Positions 8,712-17,165 of a DNA stretch of 64,000 nt are shown here, in pieces. The stretch comes from an uncultured Pseudomonadales bacterium (GTDB lineage: Bacteria; Pseudomonadota; Gammaproteobacteria; Pseudomonadales; Azotimanducaceae): assembly GCA_951813515.1 (NCBI GenBank), contig OX638346.1, positions 3,961,617 to 4,025,616 of the forward strand, in the 5' to 3' direction. A model generated the notes under the pieces. The model saw nothing but the letters and a program-made list of their open reading frames with translations, was not told the DNA's origin and ran no database searches. Position 1 is the first letter of the stretch, and each line of letters starts with the position of its first letter. The position numbers and the translations under genes were made by a program.

Positions 8712-8783
8712 CCGGTCTTCGGAAAGGATCTCGATCGAGGATCGTCCCGGAGGCCATTGCGAAATCCCCGACACCACGAGGCG

Positions 8784-9911
8784 TCAGTTGGGCTTCTCAA
8801 GTATTCGATCGATTCCCGAGCCTTGTCCACCTAGCCCCGGATGCCGCGTCTCGAGCTCCGCTCTCTCCGCCAGGCTCGCTCGCCTTAGGCGATCCAGAAT
8901 GCGATGTATGCGCTCCGTCACGCAGTCCTCAATGGAAGGCGTCAGATCGCAGAGACTCTCGGCAACGACCGGAAGCATCTCGGCGCGCAATCGCCTGCGC
9001 GCCGAGAAGAGTCGATTCTTCACGGTCGAAACCGGCAATTCGAGGAACTCTGCAATCTCCTTCTGAGGCGTCTCGGAGACGTAGAACATCACTGTGACGA
9101 TGCGTTCATGTTCAGGCAGGGCGTTGATCGCATCGCGCACGGCACGGACCCTGCGCGCGTGCACGAGCACATCCTCGGGCGTGGCGGCTACGTCGTCCGC
9201 CATGGTGTCGTCGAGCGGCGTGGTCGGCAGTTGTGCTCGGCGGGTAATCCGATCGCATTGCTTCAACACGATGCGGCGCAGCCACGATCCGAAAGCCTCC
9301 GGGATACGAAGCCGGTCGAGGCCGAAGTAGGCTTCGAGAAAAGCTTCCTGAACGGCGTCTTCAGCGAGGTCGCGGTCGACGAGCCGACCGTATGCGAAGC
9401 CGACGGCCATGCCCTGGAAGCGCAGCATCAGGGTGCCGAACGCGACTTCGTCACCGGTCTTGGCGCGACCGACGAGGCGCGGTAGCGACATCGTGCCAAT
9501 TCGCGGTGAAGGATCGTCGACGGCTTGGCCGAAGACCAGCCAGTAGCCGTTGCAGTCACGCACCCCGAAGTCCCGCATCCCGTGCGGCCATGTCCGAATC
9601 GGCCAAGTCACTTCGACCCGCTCGTTGAGCTCGTCCCATGCCATGTCCACATCCGGGGGGTACAGGTAGATCGATCCGGTCATGACGGGCCCGCTGTTCT
9701 CGGCACCATCCTCAAGCGGTACGAACACCAAGCTCGTGGTACCGGCTTCGACGTGAGCCCAGTCGTGGGTTCCAAGCTCTCGATCCAACCGTTTCCCGGC
9801 ATCCGTTCCTGCCCGGCCCTTCAACTCGAAACCGAGCGTCCTAGTATAGTACTCGAGCGAGGCATCGATATCGCGGACCTGCAGCACCACGTCCATTCGA
9901 GTGAGCGTCAT
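8784..9911 (-). CDS. VOC (glyoxalase-fold) domain fused to an ECF sigma factor
   Basis: A 375-residue protein with two modules in one uninterrupted frame. Residues 1-130 are a VOC/bleomycin-resistance-like domain (MDVVLQVRDIDASLEYYTRT...DCNGYWLVFGQA) closely similar to the two upstream genes. Residues about 145-315 are an ECF sigma factor: region 2 with DLAEDAVQEAFLEAY and region 4 with LPEHERIVTVMFYV and PQKEIAEFLELPVSTVKNRL. The ATG at 9911 overlaps the preceding VOC gene by four bases. A Met at residue 141 could give a stand-alone sigma factor. The upstream VOC genes stop right after the same FG.. ending, so the in-frame continuation here is the unusual part. A ligand-sensing sigma factor is a reasonable inference. 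Confidence 0.82.
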   Translation of the reverse strand: MTLTRMDVVLQVRDIDASLEYYTRTLGFELKGRAGTDAGKRLDRELGTHDWAHVEAGTTSLVFVPLEDGAENSGPVMTGSIYLYPPDVDMAWDELNERVEVTWPIRTWPHGMRDFGVRDCNGYWLVFGQAVDDPSPRIGTMSLPRLVGRAKTGDEVAFGTLMLRFQGMAVGFAYGRLVDRDLAEDAVQEAFLEAYFGLDRLRIPEAFGSWLRRIVLKQCDRITRRAQLPTTPLDDTMADDVAATPEDVLVHARRVRAVRDAINALPEHERIVTVMFYVSETPQKEIAEFLELPVSTVKNRLFSARRRLRAEMLPVVAESLCDLTPSIEDCVTERIHRILDRLRRASLAERAELETRHPGLGGQGSGIDRILEKPN

Positions 9912-10273
9912 GCGCTCTCTCCAAAACGAAGTCGATAACCGTTGCAATCGCGAATCGTGAATTCGAGCGTGCCGCGGGCGTTCGTACTCAGTTCCCGCTC
10001 CACTTCCACATTGCCGCGGAGTTCCTCCCATAGACGTCCAACGTCTCGGGCATGGCAGTAGATGGCACCTGTCCACACCGGCGCACGCCGAGCACCGCCC
10101 TCCCGAACACTGAACATGACCTGCGCACGGTCGCGCTTGAGACTCGCCCAGGTCATCGCGCCGATCTCGGGGAAGCGACCATGCTGCTTGAACCCAAGTC
10201 TCTCGACGTAGTAGATCGCGGTGCCCTCGACATCCTCGGTCTCGAGCATCGGGATGGCGTCGAGGAGCTGCAC
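9908..10273 (-). CDS. VOC family (glyoxalase/bleomycin-resistance fold) protein
   Basis: A 121-residue single VOC domain: MLETEDVEGTAIYYVERLGF at the N terminus and TIRDCNGYRLRFGESA at the end, about the usual length. It is the middle gene of a minus-strand operon, nine bases after the first VOC stop and overlapping the VOC-sigma gene by ATGA. The family covers metal-dependent enzymes and ligand-sequestering proteins. The usual metal ligands cannot be assigned confidently, so a specific reaction is not proposed. Confidence 0.82.
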   Translation of the reverse strand: MQLLDAIPMLETEDVEGTAIYYVERLGFKQHGRFPEIGAMTWASLKRDRAQVMFSVREGGARRAPVWTGAIYCHARDVGRLWEELRGNVEVERELSTNARGTLEFTIRDCNGYRLRFGESA

Positions 10274-10282
10274 TACATGCTC

Positions 10283-10651
10283 CTACGCGTCCTGCCCGAA
10301 GATCAGGAGATATCCATTGCAGTCGCGGATCCCGAACTCGCGCATGCCGTGTTCCATCGTCGCGGGTTCCCACGCCACACTCGCACCGTCGACGCGGCCC
10401 TTCAGGTTCTGCCAGAGCGCGTCCAGATCGGGAGGGTAGAAATACAGCGAGCCGGTCAACGAGGGCTCGGTCGTGCCATCGGCCTGGACGAACATCAGAG
10501 AAGCCCCGCCGGCGCGTAGCGAGCACCAGACCTTTGGTCCCTCCGCCGGCCAAGTTCCCTCCAGCGAGAACCCGAGGGACTGGGTGTAGAAGTCGACGGT
10601 CTCCTCCAGGCTACGGGCCTGGAGCATGGGAGTCACATCGTTCAAGCGCAT
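10283..10651 (-). CDS. VOC family (glyoxalase/bleomycin-resistance fold) protein
   Basis: A 122-residue VOC domain with MLQARSLEETVDFYTQSLGF, LTGSLYFYPPDLDALW and FGIRDCNGYLLIFGQDA. The start ATG at 10651 has GGAG eight bases upstream. The frame is open further upstream to 10903, but that part has no family features. It is the first gene of the VOC-VOC-(VOC-ECF) operon. The ribosome site and the ATG lie inside a tandem duplication (10648-10730), so a second copy of both is present 41 bases upstream. Confidence 0.82.
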   Translation of the reverse strand: MRLNDVTPMLQARSLEETVDFYTQSLGFSLEGTWPAEGPKVWCSLRAGGASLMFVQADGTTEPSLTGSLYFYPPDLDALWQNLKGRVDGASVAWEPATMEHGMREFGIRDCNGYLLIFGQDA

Positions 10652-10730
10652 TGAAAAAGCTCCACTTGGGTTCGTTGATGTCGTTGGTGCATTGAAAAAA
10701 GCTCCACTTGGGTTCGTTGATGTCGTTGAT
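10648..10730. repeat. Tandem duplication (41/42 bp) covering a ribosome site and start codon
   Basis: Copies at 10648-10688 and 10689-10730 differ mainly by one extra A in a short run (five versus six A). On the minus strand each copy carries GGAG, a T-rich spacer and an ATG. The downstream copy starts the first VOC gene. The upstream ATG also stays open into the gene region only in another phase. Confidence 0.85.
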
Positions 10731-11042
10731 AGAGTCCCACCCGCACAGAAAAAGGTCTGCGGCACGCCCGGTTTGTCCACCAGCGACCGCCGGACCGAGG
10801 ACGGGAGCGCGTTGACAGGCTTTTGGACGTGCAGAGTGACAACCAGCTTCTCCGAGGGTCTCGTTATGACCGAAGGTCGAATGAAGGACGACCCGGAGAA
10901 CAACGATATTGGCGCCCCGGCCAGTCCTAGAACTCAATTGATAAGCAGTTGATTCTACGACACATCGTGGCCAAGGATTCGAACCTGTACCCACAAACAT
11001 ACGAACGTGGAGTAGCTGGGTTCGCAGGTTCATTCGTCCAAC

Positions 11043-11329
11043 CTACAATGGACCGAGGTCGGGGCAATGGAACAGTGCTTCGTCGGGAGTCCATCCGGCG
11101 TTGCGAGCCTTGCGTTCGAGGCTGGTCATAGTCTTCGGGCGTACGGCGCGCCTAACTTGGCACGGACCAGCTTGGGATCTTCGATCTGGCCGAGGACATC
11201 CCGTAGGAGTGACGAGAGTCGGTCTGCGGCCCGCTCTAGGACAGGGCGCATTGGGACATAGGCTTCGAGAAAAGTCGTCATAGACGCCTGGAGGACAATG
11301 GATTCGAGCGACGACCGTAAACAGGCCAA
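11043..11329 (-). pseudogene. Possible RelA/SpoT-type (p)ppGpp synthetase relic
   Basis: Two adjacent minus-strand frames read as one broken protein. The first has FLEAYVPMRPVLERAADRLS and then LVRAKLGAPYARRL before a stop. The second continues with RPKTMTSLERKARNAGW and ALFHCPDL. The order RAK...KT..SLERK...GW...PDL resembles the beginning of the RelA/SpoT nucleotidyltransferase domain (RxKxxxSxxxK then DLvG.R). One frameshift near 11140 and a truncation at 11043 would explain the sequence. The match is short and made by eye, so it is tentative. Confidence 0.35.
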
Positions 11330-11398
11330 GTCGCGACAGCAAAATACTGACGACAGGAAGGGGCTTGGTCAACAGTCAACCGTGCTGGAGGGTGTCAA

Positions 11399-11468
11399 GC
11401 GACATCAGAAACTGACCCCTTGGCGACACGAAAACTGACCCCCGGCGACACGAAAACTGACCCCCCGG
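11399..11468. repeat. Three tandem 22-24 bp repeats, remnant IS21-type terminus
   Basis: The unit GCGACACGAAAACTGACCCC occurs three times with small changes (first copy GCGACATCAGAAACTGACCC). Multiple short repeats at the ends are a feature of IS21-family elements, and an IstB fragment follows 130 bases downstream, so this is probably one end of that element. Confidence 0.7.
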
Positions 11469-11601
11469 TTTGAACCGTGGCACCGTCGGTGGCGGGGGTT
11501 ATACACGCCTTGTCCACGGTGCCGATCCCCGATTGATGAAAGGCGCGGTGGGCAAGGCGTGGATAACCCCCTGGACCACCTTCGCCACGGTGTCCGCCCA
11601 C

Positions 11602-12067
11602 TCACGCCGTTGCCTGTGCCGGTGGCTTGGTCGAGGTGTTCAGCACGCCGGCGCGGCGCTTCTCGCGCAACCGGTAGCTCTCGCCGGGGATCGTCAGCAC
11701 GTGGCTGTGGTGCAGCAGGCGGTCGAGGATCGCGGTCGCCACCACGGCGTCGCCGAACACCTCGCCCCACTCGGCGACCGAGCGGTTCGACGTGATCAGG
11801 ATGCTGCCGCGCTCGTAACGCCGCGACACCAGTTGGAAGAACAGGTGCGCCGCATGCCGCTCGAAAGGCAGGTATCCGAGTTCGTCGACGACCAGTAGCT
11901 TGGGCTTGGCGTAGAACGCCAGGCGGTCGTCGAGGTGGCCCTCGGCGTGCGCCTTGACCAACGACGCCATCACCGCCTGCGCCGTCGAGAACAGCACCGA
12001 GTAGCCCTGGCGGATGCCTTCGCGGCCGAGGGCGATGGCCAGATGCGACTTGCCGACGCCCGGCGCA
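11602..12067 (-). pseudogene. istB: IS21-family helper ATPase IstB, C-terminal fragment
   Basis: About 155 residues of IstB: the Walker A remnant PGVGKSHLAIALG, then LLVVDELGYLPFE (Walker B), ILITSNRSVAEWGEVF, and the end SYRLREKRRAG. The normal N-terminal 90 or so residues and the partner transposase IstA are missing. The break at about 12067 lies just before the P-loop and joins unrelated sequence with a DUF5372-like gene on the other strand. With the terminal repeats at 11399-11468 this is one truncated IS21 end, not a working element. Confidence 0.85.
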
Positions 12068-12098
12068 ACAGCCACATACTGCCCGCTACCAAGCCCCG

Positions 12099-12524
12099 GT
12101 GACGATTCACTATCGCTTCCACCCCCGCGCCGGGCAGCGCGTCGAGGTGACCCGGCGCCACCGTTTCCGGGGAACCGAGGTCCTCGTCGTCCGCCAGCCG
12201 GACGGCACGCTGGCGCAGATCCCGATGTGGATGTGTTCGCCCGGGGCCGCGACGCTGGCGGTCGTCGATCGTCCGCGCGTCGCGCTGGACGCGTTGCGCG
12301 ACCTGCGTCTGGTCCTCGACGCGGTTCTACCATTGTGCTCCCACACGGATGTAGGAGAACGACATGGGACGTCAGGAAGACCTTCTGGCGCTGCTCGAAC
12401 CGGTGCCGGCGCCGACCCCGGCGATGCGCGAGACCCTGGTTCCGATGTTGGCGACGCTGCTGCTCGAAGCGCTCGGAGCCCGGACCCCGTACCCGGAGAC
12501 GGCGGAGAGGGAGGTGCGCAATGA
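12099..12524 (+). CDS. DUF5372-like protein associated with a serine recombinase
   Basis: A small protein from GTG 12099 starting MTIHYRFHPRAGQRVEVTRRHR, followed by IPMWMCSPGAATLAVVDRP. This pattern belongs to the short DUF5372-like proteins found directly upstream of site-specific serine recombinases in many proteobacterial elements. The conserved part is about 85 residues; the last 55 overlap the next small gene in another frame and look like read-through. Its start lies at the junction with the IstB fragment. Function is unknown. Confidence 0.6.
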   Translation: MTIHYRFHPRAGQRVEVTRRHRFRGTEVLVVRQPDGTLAQIPMWMCSPGAATLAVVDRPRVALDALRDLRLVLDAVLPLCSHTDVGERHGTSGRPSGAARTGAGADPGDARDPGSDVGDAAARSARSPDPVPGDGGEGGAQ

Positions 12525-12540
12525 GCAAGATCGTGGCTGA
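12364..12540 (+). CDS. Small protein of a recombinase cassette
   Basis: A 58-residue frame, MGRQEDLLALLEPVPAP...MLATLLLEALG, located between the DUF5372-like gene and the recombinase. GTAGGAGAACGAC before the ATG at 12364 provides AGGAG with good spacing. It overlaps the recombinase start at 12522. The arrangement DUF5372-like / small acidic-helical protein / serine recombinase is what makes it credible; I recognise no domain. Confidence 0.5.
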   Translation: MGRQEDLLALLEPVPAPTPAMRETLVPMLATLLLEALGARTPYPETAEREVRNEQDRG

Positions 12541-12919
12541 CCATCTGGCCCGCGAAGCGGTCGTCTACGTCCGGCAGTCGACGCCGGGCCAGCTCCGCCA
12601 CAACGGCGAGAGCCGCCGCCGGCAGTACGGCCTACGGAACCGGGCGCGGGGACTCGGCTGGCGCGAGCCGGTGGTGATCGACGAGGATCTCGGTCGGTCC
12701 GGGGGCGGCACGTCGCGTCCGGGCTTCGACCGGCTGCTGGTGGCGATCTGCGAGGGGCGCGTCGGGATCGTGCTGTCGCTGGAGGCGTCGCGGCTGGCGC
12801 GCAACGGCGGGACGGGCGACGGCGCTAGGACGGTGTCTGGGTTCGGGTGGCGAACCGCGCCCACTGGTCCATCAGGACGTGCCGTTGCTCGAAGAGGTAG
12901 GAGAACGGTTACCTTTTAA
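12522..12919 (+). pseudogene. Serine recombinase (resolvase/invertase family), N-terminal fragment
   Basis: The resolvase catalytic domain begins MSKIVADHLAREAVVYVRQS with the catalytic serine in YVRQST, continues with DEDLGRSGGGTSRPGFDRLL and ends at SLEASRLARNGG. After about residue 100 the sequence switches to unrelated residues and stops at 12919. The zinc-ribbon, recombinase and C-terminal coiled-coil domains (normally several hundred residues) are absent. It is therefore a non-functional remnant of a large serine recombinase cassette. Confidence 0.82.
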
Positions 12920-13162
12920 GGCGTTGTTTTATCGTATGTTTTCGCCGGTTTTTGTTGAACGTCCCCACAATCGTCCCACCACCGAATTTGGGACGCAATG
13001 CGATTTCCTGACGCCAGTATTGTGGTGACTCGTTCCGCCGAAGGACGGAGTGGCGAACTACCGGCGCGGTGGCCCACGTCGGACTCAATCGTAGGGGAGG
13101 ATGGGAGGCAGTGACGCATCAGCGACGATACCTTCTCAGATCGGGCGGTACTTTGGGATCTC
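12920..13162. other. Non-coding junction
   Basis: About 240 bases between the recombinase fragment and the metallo-beta-lactamase fragment. An AT-rich patch at 12905-12960 is the only compositional feature; no gene is supported. Confidence 0.4.
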
Positions 13163-13552
13163 ATGGAAGTGATTCGCGTACCAGACGTACGTCATCGTGA
13201 AGAAGTGAGTTTTCTCCTCCAGGATGGGGGTGCCCTCATCGTCGGCGATTTGGTGAGCGGAGGAAGGAAAGATAGGGGCATTCCAGATGGTCAGGTGGGC
13301 ATCAACGGACCTCAATACCTCGTGGACATCGAAAAGGCACGAGCTTCGCTCGGGATACTCATGGACTTTGAGTTTGACCTTCTCTGTTTCGGTCATGGAT
13401 CTCCTGTCCTTAACCGAGCCAAACAAGTTCTTCGGCAGTTCATCGAGGATGACTCGATTTGGAAGAGCCTAGAATGTGAGCGAGAAGAAGAATTTAGGTT
13501 GAATCCTAATCTCCGCGAACTGCACAGCACACTCGGTGACGCCCTGCCCTGA
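13163..13552 (+). pseudogene. Metallo-beta-lactamase-fold hydrolase, C-terminal fragment
   Basis: A 129-residue frame with GGALIVGDLV (the D of the third metal-ligand segment in this fold) and FDLLCFGHGSPVLNRAKQVL (the last metal-binding His in a GHG motif). This is the C-terminal half of a small MBL-fold hydrolase. The N-terminal HxHxDH motif is missing and there is no ribosome site at the first Met, so the gene is truncated at the 5' end. The opposite-strand frame 13136-13426 is a shadow. Confidence 0.65.
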
Positions 13553-13791
13553 TTAGGCAACGCAGAAATCTACTCGGTGGTCAAAACCGTGACTAGGCCG
13601 CGTCGGCACAGGCCCCTACCACTGCCATTGACGCCAGCAGAGACGGAAGCCGCAAAGGTATCGATGCGCAACTTTGCTGATAGACCGATCGTTGGTCGAG
13701 AGCCCCTCGTTGGCGATGGCCGACCGTGCGAGGTGGCGACAGAGCTAGATTGTCCCGCATAGCGAGGATTGACGGAACACTAGCACGTTCT

Positions 13792-15090
13792 TCACGGCGA
13801 GAATCTGTTCCGATCCCGCGGGTACATTACCGTTTCGCGGATGTTTCGCAGGTGCAGGATCTGGGCTGTAAGTCGTTCCAGCCCTATTGCGAGGCCCCCG
13901 TGAGGTGGCATGCCCAATTGGAACATCCTCAGATGATCTTCGAATTGGGATGGGCCTACGGAACGACTGGACATGGAAGCCCGCAACGCGTCGTGATCAT
14001 GATGACGTTGGCCCCCAGTTGTTACTTCAACGCCGTTCAACAGTAAATCGAACCCCTGCGATGCTCCTTCTTTTCCGCGCGGCAGGGTGTAAAAGGGACG
14101 TCCAGACAGAGGAAACCCCAGAACGAACACCGCAGCCACGCCGGTTTCCTCTTCGGCCAAAGCGCAGAGAAGGCGCTCCGCATTGGGGTCCAGGTCGTCT
14201 GTGAGGTGCGTCAGTCCATGGCAATTCGCAAGACGTGCGAGACACTCGTCGAATGTCCAAATCGGCGCCTTGGCGATGTCGGGAAGCGGCCATGCATCGA
14301 GTCTTTCAAGCGCTTCTTTGTGTCGCTTGGCCAGGTCAAGGAACATCGACTCGAGTAGTTTGCGTTCGATCTCAATCACGTCCTCCGGACCATCGATAAA
14401 GCCAACTTCGAAGTCGAGAGAGTAGTATTCCGTCAGGTGGCGGCTGCTCGCATGAGGTTCCGCGCGGTACACGTGGCCGGTTTCGAACACACGTTCAAAT
14501 GCGACGACGCCATGCTCCTTATAGAACTGTGGGCTTTGCGCGAGGAATGCCTGCCTCCCGAAGTAGTCGACTTCGAATACGTTCGTGCCTCCTTCCGTGC
14601 CCCGCCCGACAAGTTTGGAGGTGATGATCTCGGTGAAGTGATTCGCCTCCATGAACTTTCTGAAGCTCCTCAACAGCGCATTCTTGACGTCGAAAATGTC
14701 CTTGAGCCGGGCGGTTCGCAGGGAGAGCGGGCGGTAGTCAAGCTGGGCGTTGAGGCTTACTTTCTTGATGTCCCCGCTAGAGTTGAATGGCAAAGCTCGC
14801 GAGGCCGCGCCCAACACAAGCACCTCTTCGACCATCACTTCAACTCCGCCGCTTGCACGTTGGTCGGCTCGGACCGTCCCGCGAATTTCGACCGCGTCTT
14901 CTTTTTTCAGGCGTAATGACCGCAACCTGGCAGTCGCCGAGACGCACTGTACTTCGCCGGTGCAGTCGCGCAGCACGATGAACGCAGTGTCGCTGAGCAC
15001 TCGGAGGCGGTAGATCCAGCCTCTCAACGCGACGTAGGCGCCGATTTGTTGGCGAGCGTTCTCTACAAATGTGCGGGCGGTTTCGGTCAC
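13792..15090 (-). CDS. Aspartyl-tRNA synthetase, archaeal/non-bacterial type
   Basis: A 432-residue class II synthetase. An N-terminal OB-fold anticodon-binding domain (residues about 15-100, with YVALRGWIYRLR and FIVLRDCTGEVQCV) is followed by the catalytic core with YRAEPHASSRHLTEYYSLD (motif 2) and GLAIGLERL (motif 3). The end NIRETVMYPRDRNRFSP is typical of archaeal AspRS. The length and the lack of the bacterial GAD insertion separate it from bacterial AspRS (about 590 residues). A GTG start at 15090 has AGGA seven bases upstream. It may be a second, possibly non-discriminating AspRS, making Asp-tRNA(Asn), or a transferred copy; discrimination cannot be read from the sequence alone. Confidence 0.82.
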   Translation of the reverse strand: MTETARTFVENARQQIGAYVALRGWIYRLRVLSDTAFIVLRDCTGEVQCVSATARLRSLRLKKEDAVEIRGTVRADQRASGGVEVMVEEVLVLGAASRALPFNSSGDIKKVSLNAQLDYRPLSLRTARLKDIFDVKNALLRSFRKFMEANHFTEIITSKLVGRGTEGGTNVFEVDYFGRQAFLAQSPQFYKEHGVVAFERVFETGHVYRAEPHASSRHLTEYYSLDFEVGFIDGPEDVIEIERKLLESMFLDLAKRHKEALERLDAWPLPDIAKAPIWTFDECLARLANCHGLTHLTDDLDPNAERLLCALAEEETGVAAVFVLGFPLSGRPFYTLPRGKEGASQGFDLLLNGVEVTTGGQRHHDHDALRASMSSRSVGPSQFEDHLRMFQLGMPPHGGLAIGLERLTAQILHLRNIRETVMYPRDRNRFSP

Positions 15091-15706
15091 AGCAGCTTCC
15101 TCGGGTTGGAATTCTGCTGGAACCAGGAAAGTGGCGGTGCCATCCAGCTTCCGCGCGGTGCGGCGCGGCGCTCAATTAGCCAATCTCGCCGGCTACGCGT
15201 CCCACTCTAGTAAGGCCTGCTTGGGGCTTCCGGTTTGAATGGGCCTCTCGGAGGGGTCTGTCCTCGTCATCGAGTCGACGTTAGCCTAGTCGCCAATGAA
15301 AGGCGACGCAAGCCGATTATCAACAGCAAGAACCGGAGTGGTCTCAGACAAAAAGCGGCTCCTGGGGGCGCGGACCAAGCGTAGTTGGCGAGCACCGCTG
15401 CGACCTTCTCGATGTCATCGTCGAACGCACCCGCATCTGGGTTCCGGATCGCCCAGTCCAGCACGCGCAGTCGCGGCGGGCAGATCCAGAACGCGGCGTA
15501 TGCGGAGTCCAACAGCCGAAGTTTCGTTCTTCCCGAACATGAACTGAACCGAGGGACACTGACTGCCGGTGTTGCTAAACTCGCCGCCCTTTCGGGTGAG
15601 ATCCGCCAGCGGCTCCGGGCATCCAGAGCGCGGGACAGCATTGCACTGATTGTCGACGTGCCATCGCATGCAGCCCGCACGGACTACCGCACATTCCAAT
15701 CAGACC
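15091..15706. other. Intergenic region between AspRS and serA
   Basis: A divergent 600-base gap. Both strands have open frames, but they overlap each other antisense, lack ribosome sites and show no family motif. Promoters for both genes are expected here; no clear boxes are assigned. Confidence 0.4.
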
Positions 15707-16891
15707 ATGTATCGAATCAAGACATTCAACAAGATAGCGTCCAAGGGTCTCGAGATATTTTCCGACCATGGCTTCGACGTTGGGCCGGGCACCGTCGATC
15801 CCCACGCCATCCTGCTGCGTAGCCATCGCCTGACGGATGGCGAGTTGTCGAATCACGTGGCGGCGGTGGCACGGGCAGGTATCGGGGTCAACAACGTTCC
15901 GGTGGATCTTTGCACCGAACGCGGCATCGTGGTCTTCAATACGCCGGGGGCAAACGCCAACTCGGTCAAGGAACTGGTCCTGGCGGCGTTGTTATTGACA
16001 TCCCGGGACGTGCTCGGCGGTCTCGAATACGTGCGATCCCTCGACAGCGTCACCGACGAAGCCGAGCTGCACCGGTTGTTGGAATCGGAGAAATCGCGCT
16101 TCAAGGGCCACGAGGTGGCTGGACGTACCCTGGGCATCGTCGGCTTGGGTGCGGTCGGCTCCCGGGTCGCACGTGCCGCTCTGAATCTCGGCATGACCGT
16201 GCTGGGTTACGACCCGGCCCTGTCCGTCGACGCTGCCTGGCGCCTGCCAAGCGAGGTCAAGCGCATGGAGAACCTGACATCCTTATTCGCTCGTTCACAG
16301 TACATCACCCTGCACATCCCGGCGATCCCCGAGAACGTCGACCTTGTGGATGCCCACGTGCTCGCGAACCTGCAACCGAAGTCGGTAGTTCTCAACTTCG
16401 CGCGCCAGGAGGTAGTGGACGAGCAGGCGATCAAGCGCGCCCTGGAGTCCGGCCGGTTGGCAGCCTACTTCGCCGACTTCCCGAGCACCGTGCTCGCCGG
16501 CGAGGTCAACGCCCATACCACGCCGCACCTCGGTGCGAGCACCGCGGAGGCCGAAGAGAACTGCGCGGTGATGGCTGCCGACCAACTCCGTGCCTTCCTG
16601 CTCTACGGCAAAGTGGAGAACTCGGTCAACTTTCCCAGCGTATCCCTCGATCCTGCCGGGGGCTACCGACTCGGCGTCACCAATGCCAACGTCGCCGGAA
16701 TGCTCGGCCAGATCATGTCCGCGCTTGCCGACGCCGGGATCAATGTCATCGACATGATCAACAAGAGCCGAGAGCAAGTGGCCTACAACCTGATCGACCT
16801 CAATACACCGCCGAGCGAATCGCTGATGGGACGTCTTGCCGCCATCGACGAGGTGCTGAGCGTACGTCTGTTCGACCCCCTCGACACTTGA
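15707..16891 (+). CDS. serA: D-3-phosphoglycerate dehydrogenase with C-terminal ACT domain
   Basis: A 394-residue NAD-dependent dehydrogenase that oxidises 3-phosphoglycerate, the first step of serine synthesis. The nucleotide-binding motif TLGIVGLGAVGSRVAR is at about residues 143-158. The catalytic Arg lies in VLNFARQEVVD and the catalytic His in TTPHLGASTAEAE. The C-terminal 80 residues (GMLGQIMSALADAGINVIDM) form an ACT domain for serine feedback. The length matches short-type SerA. ATG 15707 gives MYRIKTFNKIA, the usual family start; the open frame extends 19 codons upstream without conservation. Confidence 0.93.
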   Translation: MYRIKTFNKIASKGLEIFSDHGFDVGPGTVDPHAILLRSHRLTDGELSNHVAAVARAGIGVNNVPVDLCTERGIVVFNTPGANANSVKELVLAALLLTSRDVLGGLEYVRSLDSVTDEAELHRLLESEKSRFKGHEVAGRTLGIVGLGAVGSRVARAALNLGMTVLGYDPALSVDAAWRLPSEVKRMENLTSLFARSQYITLHIPAIPENVDLVDAHVLANLQPKSVVLNFARQEVVDEQAIKRALESGRLAAYFADFPSTVLAGEVNAHTTPHLGASTAEAEENCAVMAADQLRAFLLYGKVENSVNFPSVSLDPAGGYRLGVTNANVAGMLGQIMSALADAGINVIDMINKSREQVAYNLIDLNTPPSESLMGRLAAIDEVLSVRLFDPLDT

Positions 16892-17165
16892 CGCCGGTTG
16901 CTCAGCTGCTTGACTCGCCCGTTCCTGGGAGTTCCCGGTCGAACCAAAGGCGGCGCTCGAGAGATCGTAGTGACCACGGCGGCGCTGGCCCGGAAGATCC
17001 TGGAATACCTCAAGATCGAGGATCTAACCGTTCCGAACGGGCTCCAGGCTGACCACGGGACGTATAGACTTGGAACCGTAGTCGATCGGATAGTCCACTT
17101 CGCGACGTCCGCACCGGATGCCGTCTCGCTCGACTGCTTGCACCGAGCCCCGCGCCCGGCTCGCA
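16892..17165. other. Convergent intergenic region
   Basis: 270 bases between serA and the HIT gene. A short in-frame segment (ALARKILEYLKIEDLTVPNG near 16983-17042) looks protein-like but is too short and has no start. Nothing else was found. Confidence 0.35.

Noticed and set aside
8784..10553. A 589-residue version of the VOC-sigma gene
   Set aside because: The extra N-terminal part overlaps the other two VOC genes out of frame. ATG 9911 gives the family start and the ATGA overlap.
11399..11468. Short tandem repeats considered as a CRISPR array
   Set aside because: Three near-contiguous 22-24 bp units without unique spacers, next to an IstB fragment; they fit an IS21-type end. No cas genes are in the window.
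13136..13426. A 96-residue minus-strand frame over the MBL-fold fragment
   Set aside because: The plus-strand frame has the GALIVGD and GHG motifs of the MBL fold. The opposite frame has none.
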